A stretch of 10,529 bases of DNA from an uncultured Bacteroidales bacterium (GCA_947175585.1 CAMWNL010000017.1:1-10529); one strand, 5' to 3'; shown: positions 1-8,048, counted from the first letter of the stretch. Notes: generated by a model not told the origin, from the sequence alone. Translations and numbers: made by a program.

Positions 1-2661
1 ACTTATGCTTACGACAAGGGCATAATGCTTGCCGGTGGGGTAGGTTTCGCTGCTAAAAAAGATGCAATAAAAGGCACACCTCGCCCTGGTCAAAAAGTTG
101 TCATCAGCGGTGGCGATAACTACCGCATCGGCATGGGTGGTGGAGCTGTATCGTCTGTAGCAACCGGACAATATGGCAATTCAATAGAATTAAATGCAGT
201 GCAAAGAGCAAATCCGGAAATGCAAAAACGTGTTTCCAACGTCATTCGTGCACTTGCTGAAAGTGAAGACAATCCCATTGTCTCCGTTCATGACCATGGT
301 GCCGGGGGGCATCTTAATGCCCTGTCAGAACTTGTTGAAGCCACAGGTGGAAAAATCGACATATCCGCCCTACCCGTTGGAGATCCGACACTTTCCGCAA
401 AAGAAATCATCGGCAATGAGAGTCAGGAACGTATGGGCTTTGTTATAGCTCCCGAGGACATTCCTCGTGTCGAGCAAATTGCTCAGCGCGAACGCGCTCC
501 ACTTTACGTAGTTGGTGAAACAACTGGAGACGACCGATTTACATTTGAAGAAGCCGATGGGTCTCGTCCTATTGATCTTGCCATGGCTGATATGTTCGGC
601 AATTCGCCCAAGACCGTAATGCGCGACGAGACTATCGAGACTAAGTACTCATCAGTCAATACTGACATAACAAAACTTGACCAATATATCCATGATGTTC
701 TTTCTCTCGAAGCGGTTGCTTGCAAAGATTGGCTCACTAATAAGGTAGACCGCTCCGTAACCGGTAGAATCGCACGCCAGCAATGTCAGGGAGAAATCCA
801 ATTACCATTAAGCGACTGCGGTGTTGTTGCGCTTGATTACATAGGCGAAGCCGGCATTGCTACCTCTATTGGCCATGCACCTCAGGCTGCGCTCGCTGAT
901 TCTGCTGCTGGCTCGCGTATTGCTGTAGCAGAAGCTCTTACCAATATAATTGGCGCCAATCTCAAAAAAGGGCTGAAATCTGTATCACTCAGCGCTAACT
1001 GGATGTGGCCGTGTAACAATCCCGGCGAAGATGCCGCACTATACAATGCCGTAGAAGCATGCAGTGATTTTGTATGTCGCCTTGGTATAAATATCCCAAC
1101 AGGCAAAGACAGCTTGTCGATGACACAGAAATATCCTGACGGCAACAAAGTTTATGCTCCGGGCACAGTCATCATCTCAGCCGCAGGTGAAGTTGCAGAC
1201 ATACGTAAAACCGTATCGCCAGTTGTAGCCAACAAAGCAAACTCCACATTATATTATATAGACTTCTCTTCTGACAAGCTCCGTCTTGGAGGCTCTGCTC
1301 TGGCTCAGACGCTTGGAAAAATCGATTCCGATGTCCCGTCAGTTAATAACCCCGAGGCATTTGCAAATACGTTTGACACTGTTCAACGTCTTGTCAAACT
1401 GCGTAAATTGCTCGCACTTCATGATGTCAGCGCCGGAGGCCTTATCACCACCTTACTCGAAATGACGTTTGGAAATATTCGAGGCGGTCTTAAGGTTTAC
1501 ACAGACGGTTTCAAGATGTATGGAGAAGAAGACTTAATCAAGATTTTATTCGCCGAAAATCCGGCTGTGGTTATCCAGGTTGATGACTCCAAAAAGGAAA
1601 GTGTAGAAAAAATCCTCGATGAAGCATCTATAAAATATTTCCCAATTGCATGTCCGACCGATGAGCGCGTAATAATGGTTACTCATGACGGCAACGAACA
1701 TCTGTTTGGCATTGATTGGCTTCGCGATGTATGGTTCAAACCGTCATATCTGCTTGACACTCTCCAAAGCGCCGGCAACTGCTCATCTGAACGTTTTGAA
1801 AATTACAAACGTCAGCCTCTCAAATATCTTTTGCCTGCAAAATTCAACGGTTCGCTTGCATCTCGCGGTCTGACAATGTACCGTGAAGGACACCGTAGCG
1901 GTGTTAAAGCAGCTATCATTCGTGAAAAGGGCGTGAACGGTGATCGTGAAATGGCCTGGTCTCTCTATCTCGCTGGCTTTGATGTTAAAGATGTTCACAT
2001 GACTGATCTTATGTCAGGCCGCGAAACGCTTGAAGATGTCAATATGATTGTATTCTGTGGAGGTTTTTCAAATAGTGACGTGCTCGGATCTGCCAAAGGC
2101 TGGGCCGGTGGCTTCAAATGGAACGAAACAGCCCGGAAAGCTCTTGAAAAGTATTATTCCCGACCCGATACACTTAGTCTCGGTGTCTGCAACGGCTGTC
2201 AGCTCATGATTGAGCTAAATCTACTCGGATTAAGCGAAGAAATTCGTCCAAAGATGCTTCATAACGTCTCTCACAAATTTGAATCAGAATTTGTAACAGT
2301 AACTGTACCTAAAAACGATACAGTGATGTTTGGATCATTATCCGGCATACGCACCGGTATATGGGTTGCCCATGGCGAAGGCCGTTTCTCGTTCCCCGGT
2401 AAGACAGCAGACCTCAATGTTATTGCCAAATACAGTTACTCATCATATCCAGGTAATCCTAACGGATCAAAGGGTTCTGTAGCCGGTCTTGCGTCTGCAG
2501 ATGGTCGTCATGTAGCAATGATGCCCCATCTTGAGCGTGCAATTTATCCATGGCAATGCGCATATTATCCCCGTGCTCGCCGCAATGATGAGGTAACGGT
2601 GTGGATTGACGCATTCATCAACGCGCGCCGTTGGGTTGAACAGAAAACCCAGAAGTCATAA
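1..2661 (+). CDS. purL: Phosphoribosylformylglycinamidine synthase PurL, large single-chain form (5' end outside window)
   Basis: The frame is open from base 1, so the ATG at 25 is internal; 886 C-terminal residues are visible. The large PurL is about 1,230-1,300 residues, so roughly the first 350-400 are missing. The enzyme converts FGAR, glutamine and ATP to FGAM in cytosolic purine synthesis. The visible part holds the end of the first AIRS-like unit (HDHGAGGH, then NESQERMGF), the second AIRS-like unit (DRSVTGRIARQQ, SLSANWMWP, PTGKDSLSM, HDVSAGGL), and a C-terminal class I glutaminase from about fragment residue 634. The glutaminase triad is complete: Cys in GVCNGCQLM (codon 2188-2190), His and Glu in MMPHLER (codons 2527-2529 and 2533-2535). 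No frameshift is seen. A hairpin follows the stop, then the PurF-like gene on the same strand. Identification is by recalled family motifs and is very secure. Confidence 0.97.
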   Translation, partial: TYAYDKGIMLAGGVGFAAKKDAIKGTPRPGQKVVISGGDNYRIGMGGGAVSSVATGQYGNSIELNAVQRANPEMQKRVSNVIRALAESEDNPIVSVHDHGAGGHLNALSELVEATGGKIDISALPVGDPTLSAKEIIGNESQERMGFVIAPEDIPRVEQIAQRERAPLYVVGETTGDDRFTFEEADGSRPIDLAMADMFGNSPKTVMRDETIETKYSSVNTDITKLDQYIHDVLSLEAVACKDWLTNKVDRSVTGRIARQQCQGEIQLPLSDCGVVALDYIGEAGIATSIGHAPQAALADSAAGSRIAVAEALTNIIGANLKKGLKSVSLSANWMWPCNNPGEDAALYNAVEACSDFVCRLGINIPTGKDSLSMTQKYPDGNKVYAPGTVIISAAGEVADIRKTVSPVVANKANSTLYYIDFSSDKLRLGGSALAQTLGKIDSDVPSVNNPEAFANTFDTVQRLVKLRKLLALHDVSAGGLITTLLEMTFGNIRGGLKVYTDGFKMYGEEDLIKILFAENPAVVIQVDDSKKESVEKILDEASIKYFPIACPTDERVIMVTHDGNEHLFGIDWLRDVWFKPSYLLDTLQSAGNCSSERFENYKRQPLKYLLPAKFNGSLASRGLTMYREGHRSGVKAAIIREKGVNGDREMAWSLYLAGFDVKDVHMTDLMSGRETLEDVNMIVFCGGFSNSDVLGSAKGWAGGFKWNETARKALEKYYSRPDTLSLGVCNGCQLMIELNLLGLSEEIRPKMLHNVSHKFESEFVTVTVPKNDTVMFGSLSGIRTGIWVAHGEGRFSFPGKTADLNVIAKYSYSSYPGNPNGSKGSVAGLASADGRHVAMMPHLERAIYPWQCAYYPRARRNDEVTVWIDAFINARRWVEQKTQKS

Positions 2662-2678
2662 TATTACAATAACTTGCA

Positions 2679-2724
2679 TGCAGCCCCGAAAGTCATAATC
2701 CGACAACGGGGCTGCAACATTTTT
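2679..2724 (+). terminator. Perfect hairpin plus T-run between purL and the PurF-like gene; terminator or attenuator
   Basis: TGCAGCCCCG (2679-2688) pairs perfectly with CGGGGCTGCA (2707-2716) across an 18-base loop. It is followed, after ACA, by TTTTT at 2720-2724. The GC-rich 10-bp stem starts 17 bases after the purL stop and ends 29 bases before the next ATG. The long loop and the three-base gap before the T-run make it a less than ideal intrinsic terminator. I see no Bacteroidota-type promoter between it and the next gene, so partial termination or an mRNA end or stability role is as likely as full termination. Confidence 0.6.
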
Positions 2725-2745
2725 AAGAATAAAAGAGATTATTTT

Positions 2746-4155
2746 ATGGGAGGTTTTTTTGGCGTCGTCAAACGCGACGATTGTGTAAACGATTTATTTT
2801 ACGGGACTGACTACAATAGCCATCTTGGCACTAAACGAGCCGGTATCGCAACTCTGAACAACGGACAGTTTTCTCGTCAGATCCACAGCATCGACAATTC
2901 ATATTTCCGCACTAAATTTGAAGCGGATCTTGACTCATTTGCCGGTAATGCTGGCATTGGCGTCATAAGTGACACTGATGCTCAACCAATAATAATCAAT
3001 AGCAAGCTCGGAAAATTTGCTATTGTGACAGTGGCAAAAATCAATAACATCAAAGAGCTTGAAAAGGAATTGCTTGAAGCCGGACGACATTTCTGCGAAC
3101 ACAGTAACGATATCCTTAACCCGACAGAACTCATTGGCGCACTTATAAGTGAGGGAAAGACTTTTGTCGAGGGCATTGAGAATGTCTATAATAAAGTAAA
3201 AGGATCTTGTTCAATGCTCATTCTTACAAAAGATGGCATTATAGCAGCTCGCGATAAATATGGTCGAACACCTATTATTATCGGAGAACAAGACGGAGCA
3301 CATGCCGCATCGACTGAAGACTGTGCATTTCCAAACCTTGGTTATCATAGTTGCTATAATGTAGGACCGGCTGAAATCGTTCTGATCACCGCAGACGAAA
3401 TCAAACAACTTAAAGCGCCGGGCAAAAAAATGCAGATCTGCTCTTTTATGTGGGTATATTACGGCTATCCCCCGTGCTCGTATGAAGGACGCAATGTTGA
3501 CGAAATACGTTATCGTATCGGCATGGATACAGCAGACAAAAAAGAATCTGAAGAGATTGATTTTGTCAGTCCGGTTCCGGATTCGGGCACTGGCATGGCT
3601 CTTGGATATGCAGCAGCCATCGGAAAACCATATCTCCGTGGTATGGTCAAATATACACCAACCTGGCCTCGAAGCTTCACACCAGGCAGTCAGAAGCGCC
3701 GCGAACTCGTAGCAAAAATGAAACTTATCGCGAATAAAAGCCTTCTGAAAGACCAGCGAGTAGCTTTCTGCGATGACTCTATTGTCCGTGGCACACAATT
3801 GCGCGACAATGTGCAGGATATTCGTGACGCAGGCGCTAAAAAAGTACACATTCGCATCTCTTGTCCGCCACTGGTCTATCCATGTAAATTCTTAAATTTC
3901 ACAGCATCCAAAAGCGAAATGGAACTTATCGCGAGACGAGTCATAGCACGACTTGAAGAACAGGGATTCAAGGCACCTCTCGAAGAGTTTACCAAGGCCG
4001 GTACCGAAGCTTACAATCGCATGGTCGAAGAAATACGTAAAGACCTGGGACTTGATTCATTACGTTTCTGCACTCTTGAGACTCTCGTTGAGGCAATCGG
4101 CTTGCCGAAATGCGATATCTGCACTCATTGTTTCGACGGTAGCAGTTACGAATAA
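2746..4155 (+). CDS. Amidophosphoribosyltransferase-family (PurF-like) protein with a degenerate glutaminase domain
   Basis: The protein has 469 residues, the PurF range. I start at ATG 2746 because the longer in-frame reading from a TTG at 2674 would translate the hairpin. The C-terminal half is a good phosphoribosyltransferase: pyrophosphate loop PVPDSG (276-281) and PRPP loop DDSIVRGT (343-350). Cysteines match the four [4Fe-4S] ligands of Bacillus-type PurF: Cys232, Cys380 (YPC), and Cys459/Cys462 (CTHCFDG). The N-terminal half keeps the Ntn-hydrolase fold pattern (for example ARDKYGRTPIIIG at 168-180), but it begins MGGFFG where PurF has M-C-G-I. The usual RYPT/RYST segment reads VISD (73-76), and the HNGNL segment reads TVAKINN (95-101). 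The cysteine nucleophile and the Arg and Asn-Gly glutamine-site residues are therefore absent. It may use free ammonia, another amine donor, or act as a regulator. Family is certain; reaction is uncertain. I withhold purF because a separate catalytic PurF is expected elsewhere in the genome. Confidence 0.9.
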   Translation: MGGFFGVVKRDDCVNDLFYGTDYNSHLGTKRAGIATLNNGQFSRQIHSIDNSYFRTKFEADLDSFAGNAGIGVISDTDAQPIIINSKLGKFAIVTVAKINNIKELEKELLEAGRHFCEHSNDILNPTELIGALISEGKTFVEGIENVYNKVKGSCSMLILTKDGIIAARDKYGRTPIIIGEQDGAHAASTEDCAFPNLGYHSCYNVGPAEIVLITADEIKQLKAPGKKMQICSFMWVYYGYPPCSYEGRNVDEIRYRIGMDTADKKESEEIDFVSPVPDSGTGMALGYAAAIGKPYLRGMVKYTPTWPRSFTPGSQKRRELVAKMKLIANKSLLKDQRVAFCDDSIVRGTQLRDNVQDIRDAGAKKVHIRISCPPLVYPCKFLNFTASKSEMELIARRVIARLEEQGFKAPLEEFTKAGTEAYNRMVEEIRKDLGLDSLRFCTLETLVEAIGLPKCDICTHCFDGSSYE

Positions 4156-4160
4156 TGGAC

Positions 4161-4170
4161 TGTCATGACA
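4161..4170. repeat. Perfect 10-bp palindrome after the PurF-like gene
   Basis: TGTCATGACA is its own reverse complement and starts five bases after the PurF-like stop, about 40 bases upstream of the etfB promoter -33 box. A weak hairpin follows it (TAACA 4176-4180 with TGTTA 4190-4194). No T-run is attached, so neither is a convincing terminator. A dimeric regulator could bind the palindrome, but a single copy is weak evidence. Confidence 0.3.
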
Positions 4171-4211
4171 AAGTTTAACATTACAAAACTGTTAGAAAAA
4201 CTTATTTAAAT

Positions 4212-4242
4212 TTTGTAAAATCAAGCAGTTTACGTAATTTTG
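4212..4242 (+). promoter_or_regulatory. Bacteroidota sigma-ABfr-type promoter for etfB-etfA-acyl-CoA dehydrogenase
   Basis: TTTG at 4212-4215 is separated by exactly 19 bases from TAATTTTG at 4235-4242. This matches the known Bacteroidota consensus TTTG-N19-TAnnTTTG with no mismatch. Transcription would start near 4249, giving an AT-rich leader of about 50 bases before the etfB ATG at 4297, without a Shine-Dalgarno sequence, as is usual in the phylum. The match suggests a strong constitutive-class promoter, which is an inference. Confidence 0.85.
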
Positions 4243-4296
4243 CATGACGTAACTATACTTTAGAAATCAATTAATAATTCATTTAATATCTTTATT

Positions 4297-5169
4297 ATGA
4301 GTTTAAACATCATTGTGCTCGCAAAGCAGGTGCCCGACACCCGCAATGTTGGCAAAGATGCGATGAAGGAAGACGGCACAATTAACCGCGCCGCTCTACC
4401 TGCTATCTTTAACCCTGAAGATCTTAATGCCCTTGAGCAGGCTCTTCGCATCAAGGATGAAAATCCCGGTTCGAAAGTAACCTTGCTGACTATGGGTCTT
4501 CCGCGTGCTTCTGAAATTATCCGCGAAGCTATTTTCCGTGGTGCTGATGCCGGTATCGTCCTCACCGACCGTGCTCTTGGTGGTGCTGACACTCTGGCAA
4601 CATCTTATTCTCTCGCACAGGCCGTGAAAAAATTTGGCAACTATGACATTATCCTCGGAGGTCGTCAGGCTATTGACGGTGACACCGCACAGGTAGGTCC
4701 CCAGATTGCTGAAAAATTAGGTATACCACAGGTGACTTATGCCGAAGAAATTCTTGGTATAAAAGACGGCAAAGTGACCGTACGCCGCCGTCTTGAACAT
4801 GGTGTTGAAACCGTGGTTGCTCCGCTCCCATGCGTTGTGACGGTTAATGGTTCAGCCGCTGACTGCCGCCCCCGCAACGCCCGTCGACTGATGAAATACA
4901 AATACGCAGTTTCTCCCAGCGAAAAATCAAAACTCTCTGCAGAAGACCAGGCATTCGTAGACGCTCGTCCCTATCTCAATATTGAAGAATGGAGTGCAGC
5001 ATACGTTGACGCCGATCCCGAACAGATTGGTCTCGCCGGTTCTCCGACTAAGGTTAAAGCCATTGAAAATGTTGTCTTCACAGCAAAAGAAAGCCGCCGT
5101 CTCGACAACGACGACCAACAGATTGAAGACCTTATCAAAGAACTCATTACTAATCATACAATCGGCTAA
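4297..5169 (+). CDS. etfB: Electron transfer flavoprotein, beta subunit
   Basis: The protein has 290 residues, slightly longer than the usual 250-265. EtfB pairs with EtfA to form the flavin heterodimer that carries electrons to or from acyl-CoA dehydrogenases in the cytoplasm. Visible motifs are AKQVPDT near the N-terminus (9-15), NPEDLNALEQAL (39-50), the nucleotide-binding stretch GRQAIDGDTAQVGPQIAE (122-139), LPCVVTVN (177-184) and GLAGSPTKV (245-253). The ATG at 4297 sits right after an AT-rich leader and starts the conserved beta strand MSLNIIVLAK, so the start is secure. It is the first gene of an operon: promoter at 4212-4242, etfA 23 bases downstream. The stop is a tandem TAA-TAG. 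The C-terminal tail after residue about 255 is acidic and probably packs on EtfA. Identification is firm; whether the beta site holds FAD (bifurcating) or AMP cannot be settled by eye. Confidence 0.96.
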   Translation: MSLNIIVLAKQVPDTRNVGKDAMKEDGTINRAALPAIFNPEDLNALEQALRIKDENPGSKVTLLTMGLPRASEIIREAIFRGADAGIVLTDRALGGADTLATSYSLAQAVKKFGNYDIILGGRQAIDGDTAQVGPQIAEKLGIPQVTYAEEILGIKDGKVTVRRRLEHGVETVVAPLPCVVTVNGSAADCRPRNARRLMKYKYAVSPSEKSKLSAEDQAFVDARPYLNIEEWSAAYVDADPEQIGLAGSPTKVKAIENVVFTAKESRRLDNDDQQIEDLIKELITNHTIG

Positions 5170-5192
5170 TAGCCCCTCCAACTTTTAGCATT

Positions 5193-6221
5193 ATGGCAGA
5201 ACAAAACAATCTTATAGTATACTGCGAATACGACGAAGGCAAAGTGGCAGACGTAAGCCTTGAACTTCTCACTAAAGGCCGCGTGCTTGCCGACCGTCTC
5301 GGAGTTAAGCTTGAAGCCGTTGTTGTCGGCGACAAACTCGAAGGAATCGAAAAGCAGATTTTCCCCTACGGTGTTGACACTGTATATAAAGTAGAAGACA
5401 AACGTCTCTTCCCCTACACCTCCAATCCTCACGCATCTGTGCTGATTAATCTTTTCAAGGAAATCAAACCTCAGATTTGCCTCATGGGTGCTACTTGCAT
5501 TGGACGTGACCTTGGTCCTCGCGTTTCAAGCTGTCTCCACAGTGGCTTGACTGCTGACTGCACATCTCTTGAAATTGGTGATCACAAAGACCCCAAGACC
5601 GGCAAAGAGTATACTGATCTTCTCTATCAGATTCGCCCTGCTTTCGGTGGTAATATCGTAGCGACTATCGTTAACCCTGACTGCCGCCCACAGATGGCAA
5701 CCGTTCGCGAAGGTGTGATGAAGAAAGAAATACGTGACGAAAATTATAAGGGAGAGGTTGTTAATCTCGATCCTTCTAAATACGTAAAGGATGAGGACTT
5801 CGTAGTTGAGATTATCGATCGTCACATCGAAAAATCTAAAGTCAATATCAAAGGCGCTCCTATTGTAGTTGCCGGCGGTTATGGTGTCGGTAGCAAAGAG
5901 AATTTCCAGCTGCTTTTCGATCTCGCCAATACACTCGGAGGCGAAGTCGGTGCTTCTCGCGCAGCAGTAGATGCCGGCTTTATTGAACATGACCGTCAGA
6001 TCGGTCAGACCGGTGTAACCGTTCGCCCCAAACTCTACATTGCTTGCGGCATTTCCGGTCAGATTCAGCATATCGCAGGTATGCAGGAAAGTTCAATCAT
6101 CATCTCCATCAACAATGATCCCGATGCTCCGATAAACGCTATCGCTGATTACGTTATCACCGGCAACATGGAAGATGTTGTGCCCAAACTCATCAAATAC
6201 TACAAAAAGAACTCTAAGTAA
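5193..6221 (+). CDS. etfA: Electron transfer flavoprotein, alpha subunit, resembling the bifurcating group
   Basis: The protein has 342 residues, normal for EtfA. The N-terminal domain (about 1-205) carries GLTADCT (118-124), RPAFGGN (148-154) and RPQMATVREGVM (165-176), a combination I associate with EtfA of electron-bifurcating Bcd-EtfAB complexes rather than with mitochondrial-type ETF. The C-terminal FAD domain is complete: VVAGGYGVGS (225-234), GASRAAVDAG (253-262), QIGQTG (269-274), GISGQIQHIAGM (286-297) and INNDPDAPI (306-314). It binds FAD and forms the heterodimer with EtfB. The gene lies 23 bases after etfB and 9 bases before the dehydrogenase, so the three are almost surely cotranscribed. 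The family is certain; the bifurcating assignment is an inference from recalled motifs. Confidence 0.96.
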   Translation: MAEQNNLIVYCEYDEGKVADVSLELLTKGRVLADRLGVKLEAVVVGDKLEGIEKQIFPYGVDTVYKVEDKRLFPYTSNPHASVLINLFKEIKPQICLMGATCIGRDLGPRVSSCLHSGLTADCTSLEIGDHKDPKTGKEYTDLLYQIRPAFGGNIVATIVNPDCRPQMATVREGVMKKEIRDENYKGEVVNLDPSKYVKDEDFVVEIIDRHIEKSKVNIKGAPIVVAGGYGVGSKENFQLLFDLANTLGGEVGASRAAVDAGFIEHDRQIGQTGVTVRPKLYIACGISGQIQHIAGMQESSIIISINNDPDAPINAIADYVITGNMEDVVPKLIKYYKKNSK

Positions 6222-6230
6222 AAGACCATC

Positions 6231-7931
6231 ATGGCTAACTTCTATACAGATAATCCCGATCTTAAGCACCATCTGAATCATCCTTTGATGCAAAAGATTG
6301 TCGAGCTCAAAGAACGCAATTTCTCTGATGCCGAAAAATTTGATTACGCTCCCCGTAACTTCGAGGACGCTATGGACAACTACGATAAGGTTCTCGAAAT
6401 CGTCGGCTACCTCTGCGGTGGTCTTATCGCTGATAACGCTGAAGGCGTAGACCATCAGGGCGCATCTTGTGCTGACGGCCGAGCTATCTATGCTGACGGC
6501 ACAGTCGAGAATCTTGACGCTTGCCGCAAGGCGGGCTTGATGGGTATGTCAATGCCCCGTCGCTTCGGTGGTCTTAATTTCCCCATTACACCTTATATAA
6601 TGGCTGCAGACATCGTCAGCCGTGCAGATACAGGGTTCGAGAACCTCTGGGGACTTCAGGATTGTGCAGAAACAATCTACGAATTTGCTGACGAAGATCA
6701 AAAGGCACGTTTCATTCCCCGTGTTTGCGAAGGCGAAACAATGTCTATGGACCTTACCGAACCTGACGCTGGCTCAGACCTTCAGTCTGTAATGCTTAAG
6801 GCTACTCAGGACGAAGACGGCACATGGCGTCTCAACGGTGTCAAGCGTTTTATCACCAATGGTGACAGCGATATTCACCTCGTACTTGCTCGTTCAGAAG
6901 AGGGCACTAAAGACGGTCGCGGGCTCTCGATGTTCATCTACGACAAGCGCGACGGAGGTGTTAATGTTCGCCGTATCGAAAACAAAATGGGCATCAAGGG
7001 TTCTCCCACTTGCGAACTTGTATATAAGAATGCTAAAGCCGAATTATGCGGCAATCGTCGTCTCGGACTTATTAAATATGTGATGGCCCTTATGAACGGT
7101 GCGCGTCTCGGCATCGCCGCTCAGTCTGTCGGAGTAAGCGAACTCGCTTACCGCGAGGCCCTCGCTTATGCGAAGGACCGCAAACAGTTTGGCAAGGCAA
7201 TCATCGAATTCCCAGCTGTAGCAGAAATGATTTCTGTTATGAAGGCTAAACTCGATGCAAGCCGCGCACTTCTCTACGAATGCTCTCGCTTTGTTGATAT
7301 GTACAAACTTTACGAAGACATCGCAAAAGAGCGCAGCCTTACTGCTGACGAGCGTGCCGAAATGAAGCACTATAGCAAACTCGCCGATGCTCTTACTCCT
7401 ATGGCTAAGGGTATGGGTAGCGAATACTGCAATCAGAATGCTTATGACTGTATTCAGGTTCACGGCGGTTCAGGCTTCATGAAAGATTACGCTTGCGAAC
7501 GTCTATATCGCGATGCTCGTATCACATCAATCTACGAAGGCACTACTCAGCTTCAGGTCGTAGCTGCAATCCGCCACGTCACCACCGGCACCTACAAAGC
7601 ACTCATCGAAAGCTATGCCGCTCAGGAATATAAACCCGAACTGCAGGCTCTCAAAGATAATCTTGCTGCAATGACCGAACAGTATGTTAAAGCCGTAGAA
7701 ACTGTTACTGCAGTTAATGATACTGCTTACACTGATTTTATGGCTCGTCGTATGGTCGAAATGGCCGGCAACATCATCATGGGTTATCTCCTTCTTAGCG
7801 ATGCAAACCGCAACGAATCATTCGTTAAGTCTGCAACCGTTTACAATAAGCTCGCACAGGCAGAAGTTGCAAAACATGCTGATTTCATTGCAAACTTCAA
7901 TCCTGCTCAGCTTGACTTTTATAAAGCATAA
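6231..7931 (+). CDS. Acyl-CoA dehydrogenase, long (566-residue) form, partner of EtfAB
   Basis: This is a flavin acyl-CoA dehydrogenase, interconverting an acyl-CoA and its 2-enoyl-CoA and passing electrons to or from the adjacent EtfAB. The N-terminal part (about 1-165) is helical and ends before the flavin signature MDLTEPDAGSD (173-183). The middle beta domain includes RFITNGDSDIHL, and the C-terminal helical domain has QVHGGSGFM (His at 411) and ARITSIYEGTTQLQ. Glu436 in that last motif aligns with the catalytic base of butyryl-CoA dehydrogenase. The enzyme is much longer than the usual 380 residues: it has a longer N-terminal lead, a charged insertion around residues 360-385, and about 115 extra residues after the catalytic motif. 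ATG 6231 is 9 bases after etfA. A strong terminator follows. The chain length of the substrate, and whether it works as dehydrogenase or enoyl-CoA reductase, cannot be read from sequence alone. Confidence 0.94.
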   Translation: MANFYTDNPDLKHHLNHPLMQKIVELKERNFSDAEKFDYAPRNFEDAMDNYDKVLEIVGYLCGGLIADNAEGVDHQGASCADGRAIYADGTVENLDACRKAGLMGMSMPRRFGGLNFPITPYIMAADIVSRADTGFENLWGLQDCAETIYEFADEDQKARFIPRVCEGETMSMDLTEPDAGSDLQSVMLKATQDEDGTWRLNGVKRFITNGDSDIHLVLARSEEGTKDGRGLSMFIYDKRDGGVNVRRIENKMGIKGSPTCELVYKNAKAELCGNRRLGLIKYVMALMNGARLGIAAQSVGVSELAYREALAYAKDRKQFGKAIIEFPAVAEMISVMKAKLDASRALLYECSRFVDMYKLYEDIAKERSLTADERAEMKHYSKLADALTPMAKGMGSEYCNQNAYDCIQVHGGSGFMKDYACERLYRDARITSIYEGTTQLQVVAAIRHVTTGTYKALIESYAAQEYKPELQALKDNLAAMTEQYVKAVETVTAVNDTAYTDFMARRMVEMAGNIIMGYLLLSDANRNESFVKSATVYNKLAQAEVAKHADFIANFNPAQLDFYKA

Positions 7932-7959
7932 AAAAGAACACTTTTCCCCCTATATCCGG

Positions 7960-7991
7960 AAGCCCGTCAGTTCATCAATTGACGGGCTTTT
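7960..7991 (+). terminator. Intrinsic terminator of the etfBA-acyl-CoA dehydrogenase operon
   Basis: AAGCCCGTCA (7960-7969) pairs perfectly with TGACGGGCTT (7980-7989) around a 10-base loop. The second arm runs directly into TTTT at 7988-7991. Two further loop pairs (one G-T, one T-A) are possible. It lies 28 bases after the dehydrogenase stop. The compact GC stem with attached T-run is the standard rho-independent form, and no gene follows before the next promoter. Confidence 0.88.
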
Positions 7992-8048
7992 GCTATCTAT
8001 AACATTTTTGACCGTATTTCTAAAAATCATTTAATATAAAGTTGTCAG

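Noticed and set aside
2674..2745. Possible 24-residue N-terminal extension of the PurF-like protein from a TTG at 2674
   Set aside because: It would translate through the hairpin and its T-run, and the extension has no family similarity. The ATG at 2746 begins at the position expected for PurF proteins.
3211..3849. 212-codon open frame on the - strand
   Set aside because: It lies wholly opposite the PurF-like gene, whose + strand protein shows clear family motifs. The - strand protein has low-complexity Cys/Phe/Ile-rich composition and no recognisable domain.
4171..4200. Terminator after the PurF-like gene
   Set aside because: Only a 5-bp AT-rich stem (TAACA/TGTTA) can form and no T-run follows on the + strand.
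5526..6071. 181-codon open frame on the - strand
   Set aside because: It is antisense to the conserved FAD and N-terminal domains of etfA; the translation has no motif and reflects codon bias of the real gene.
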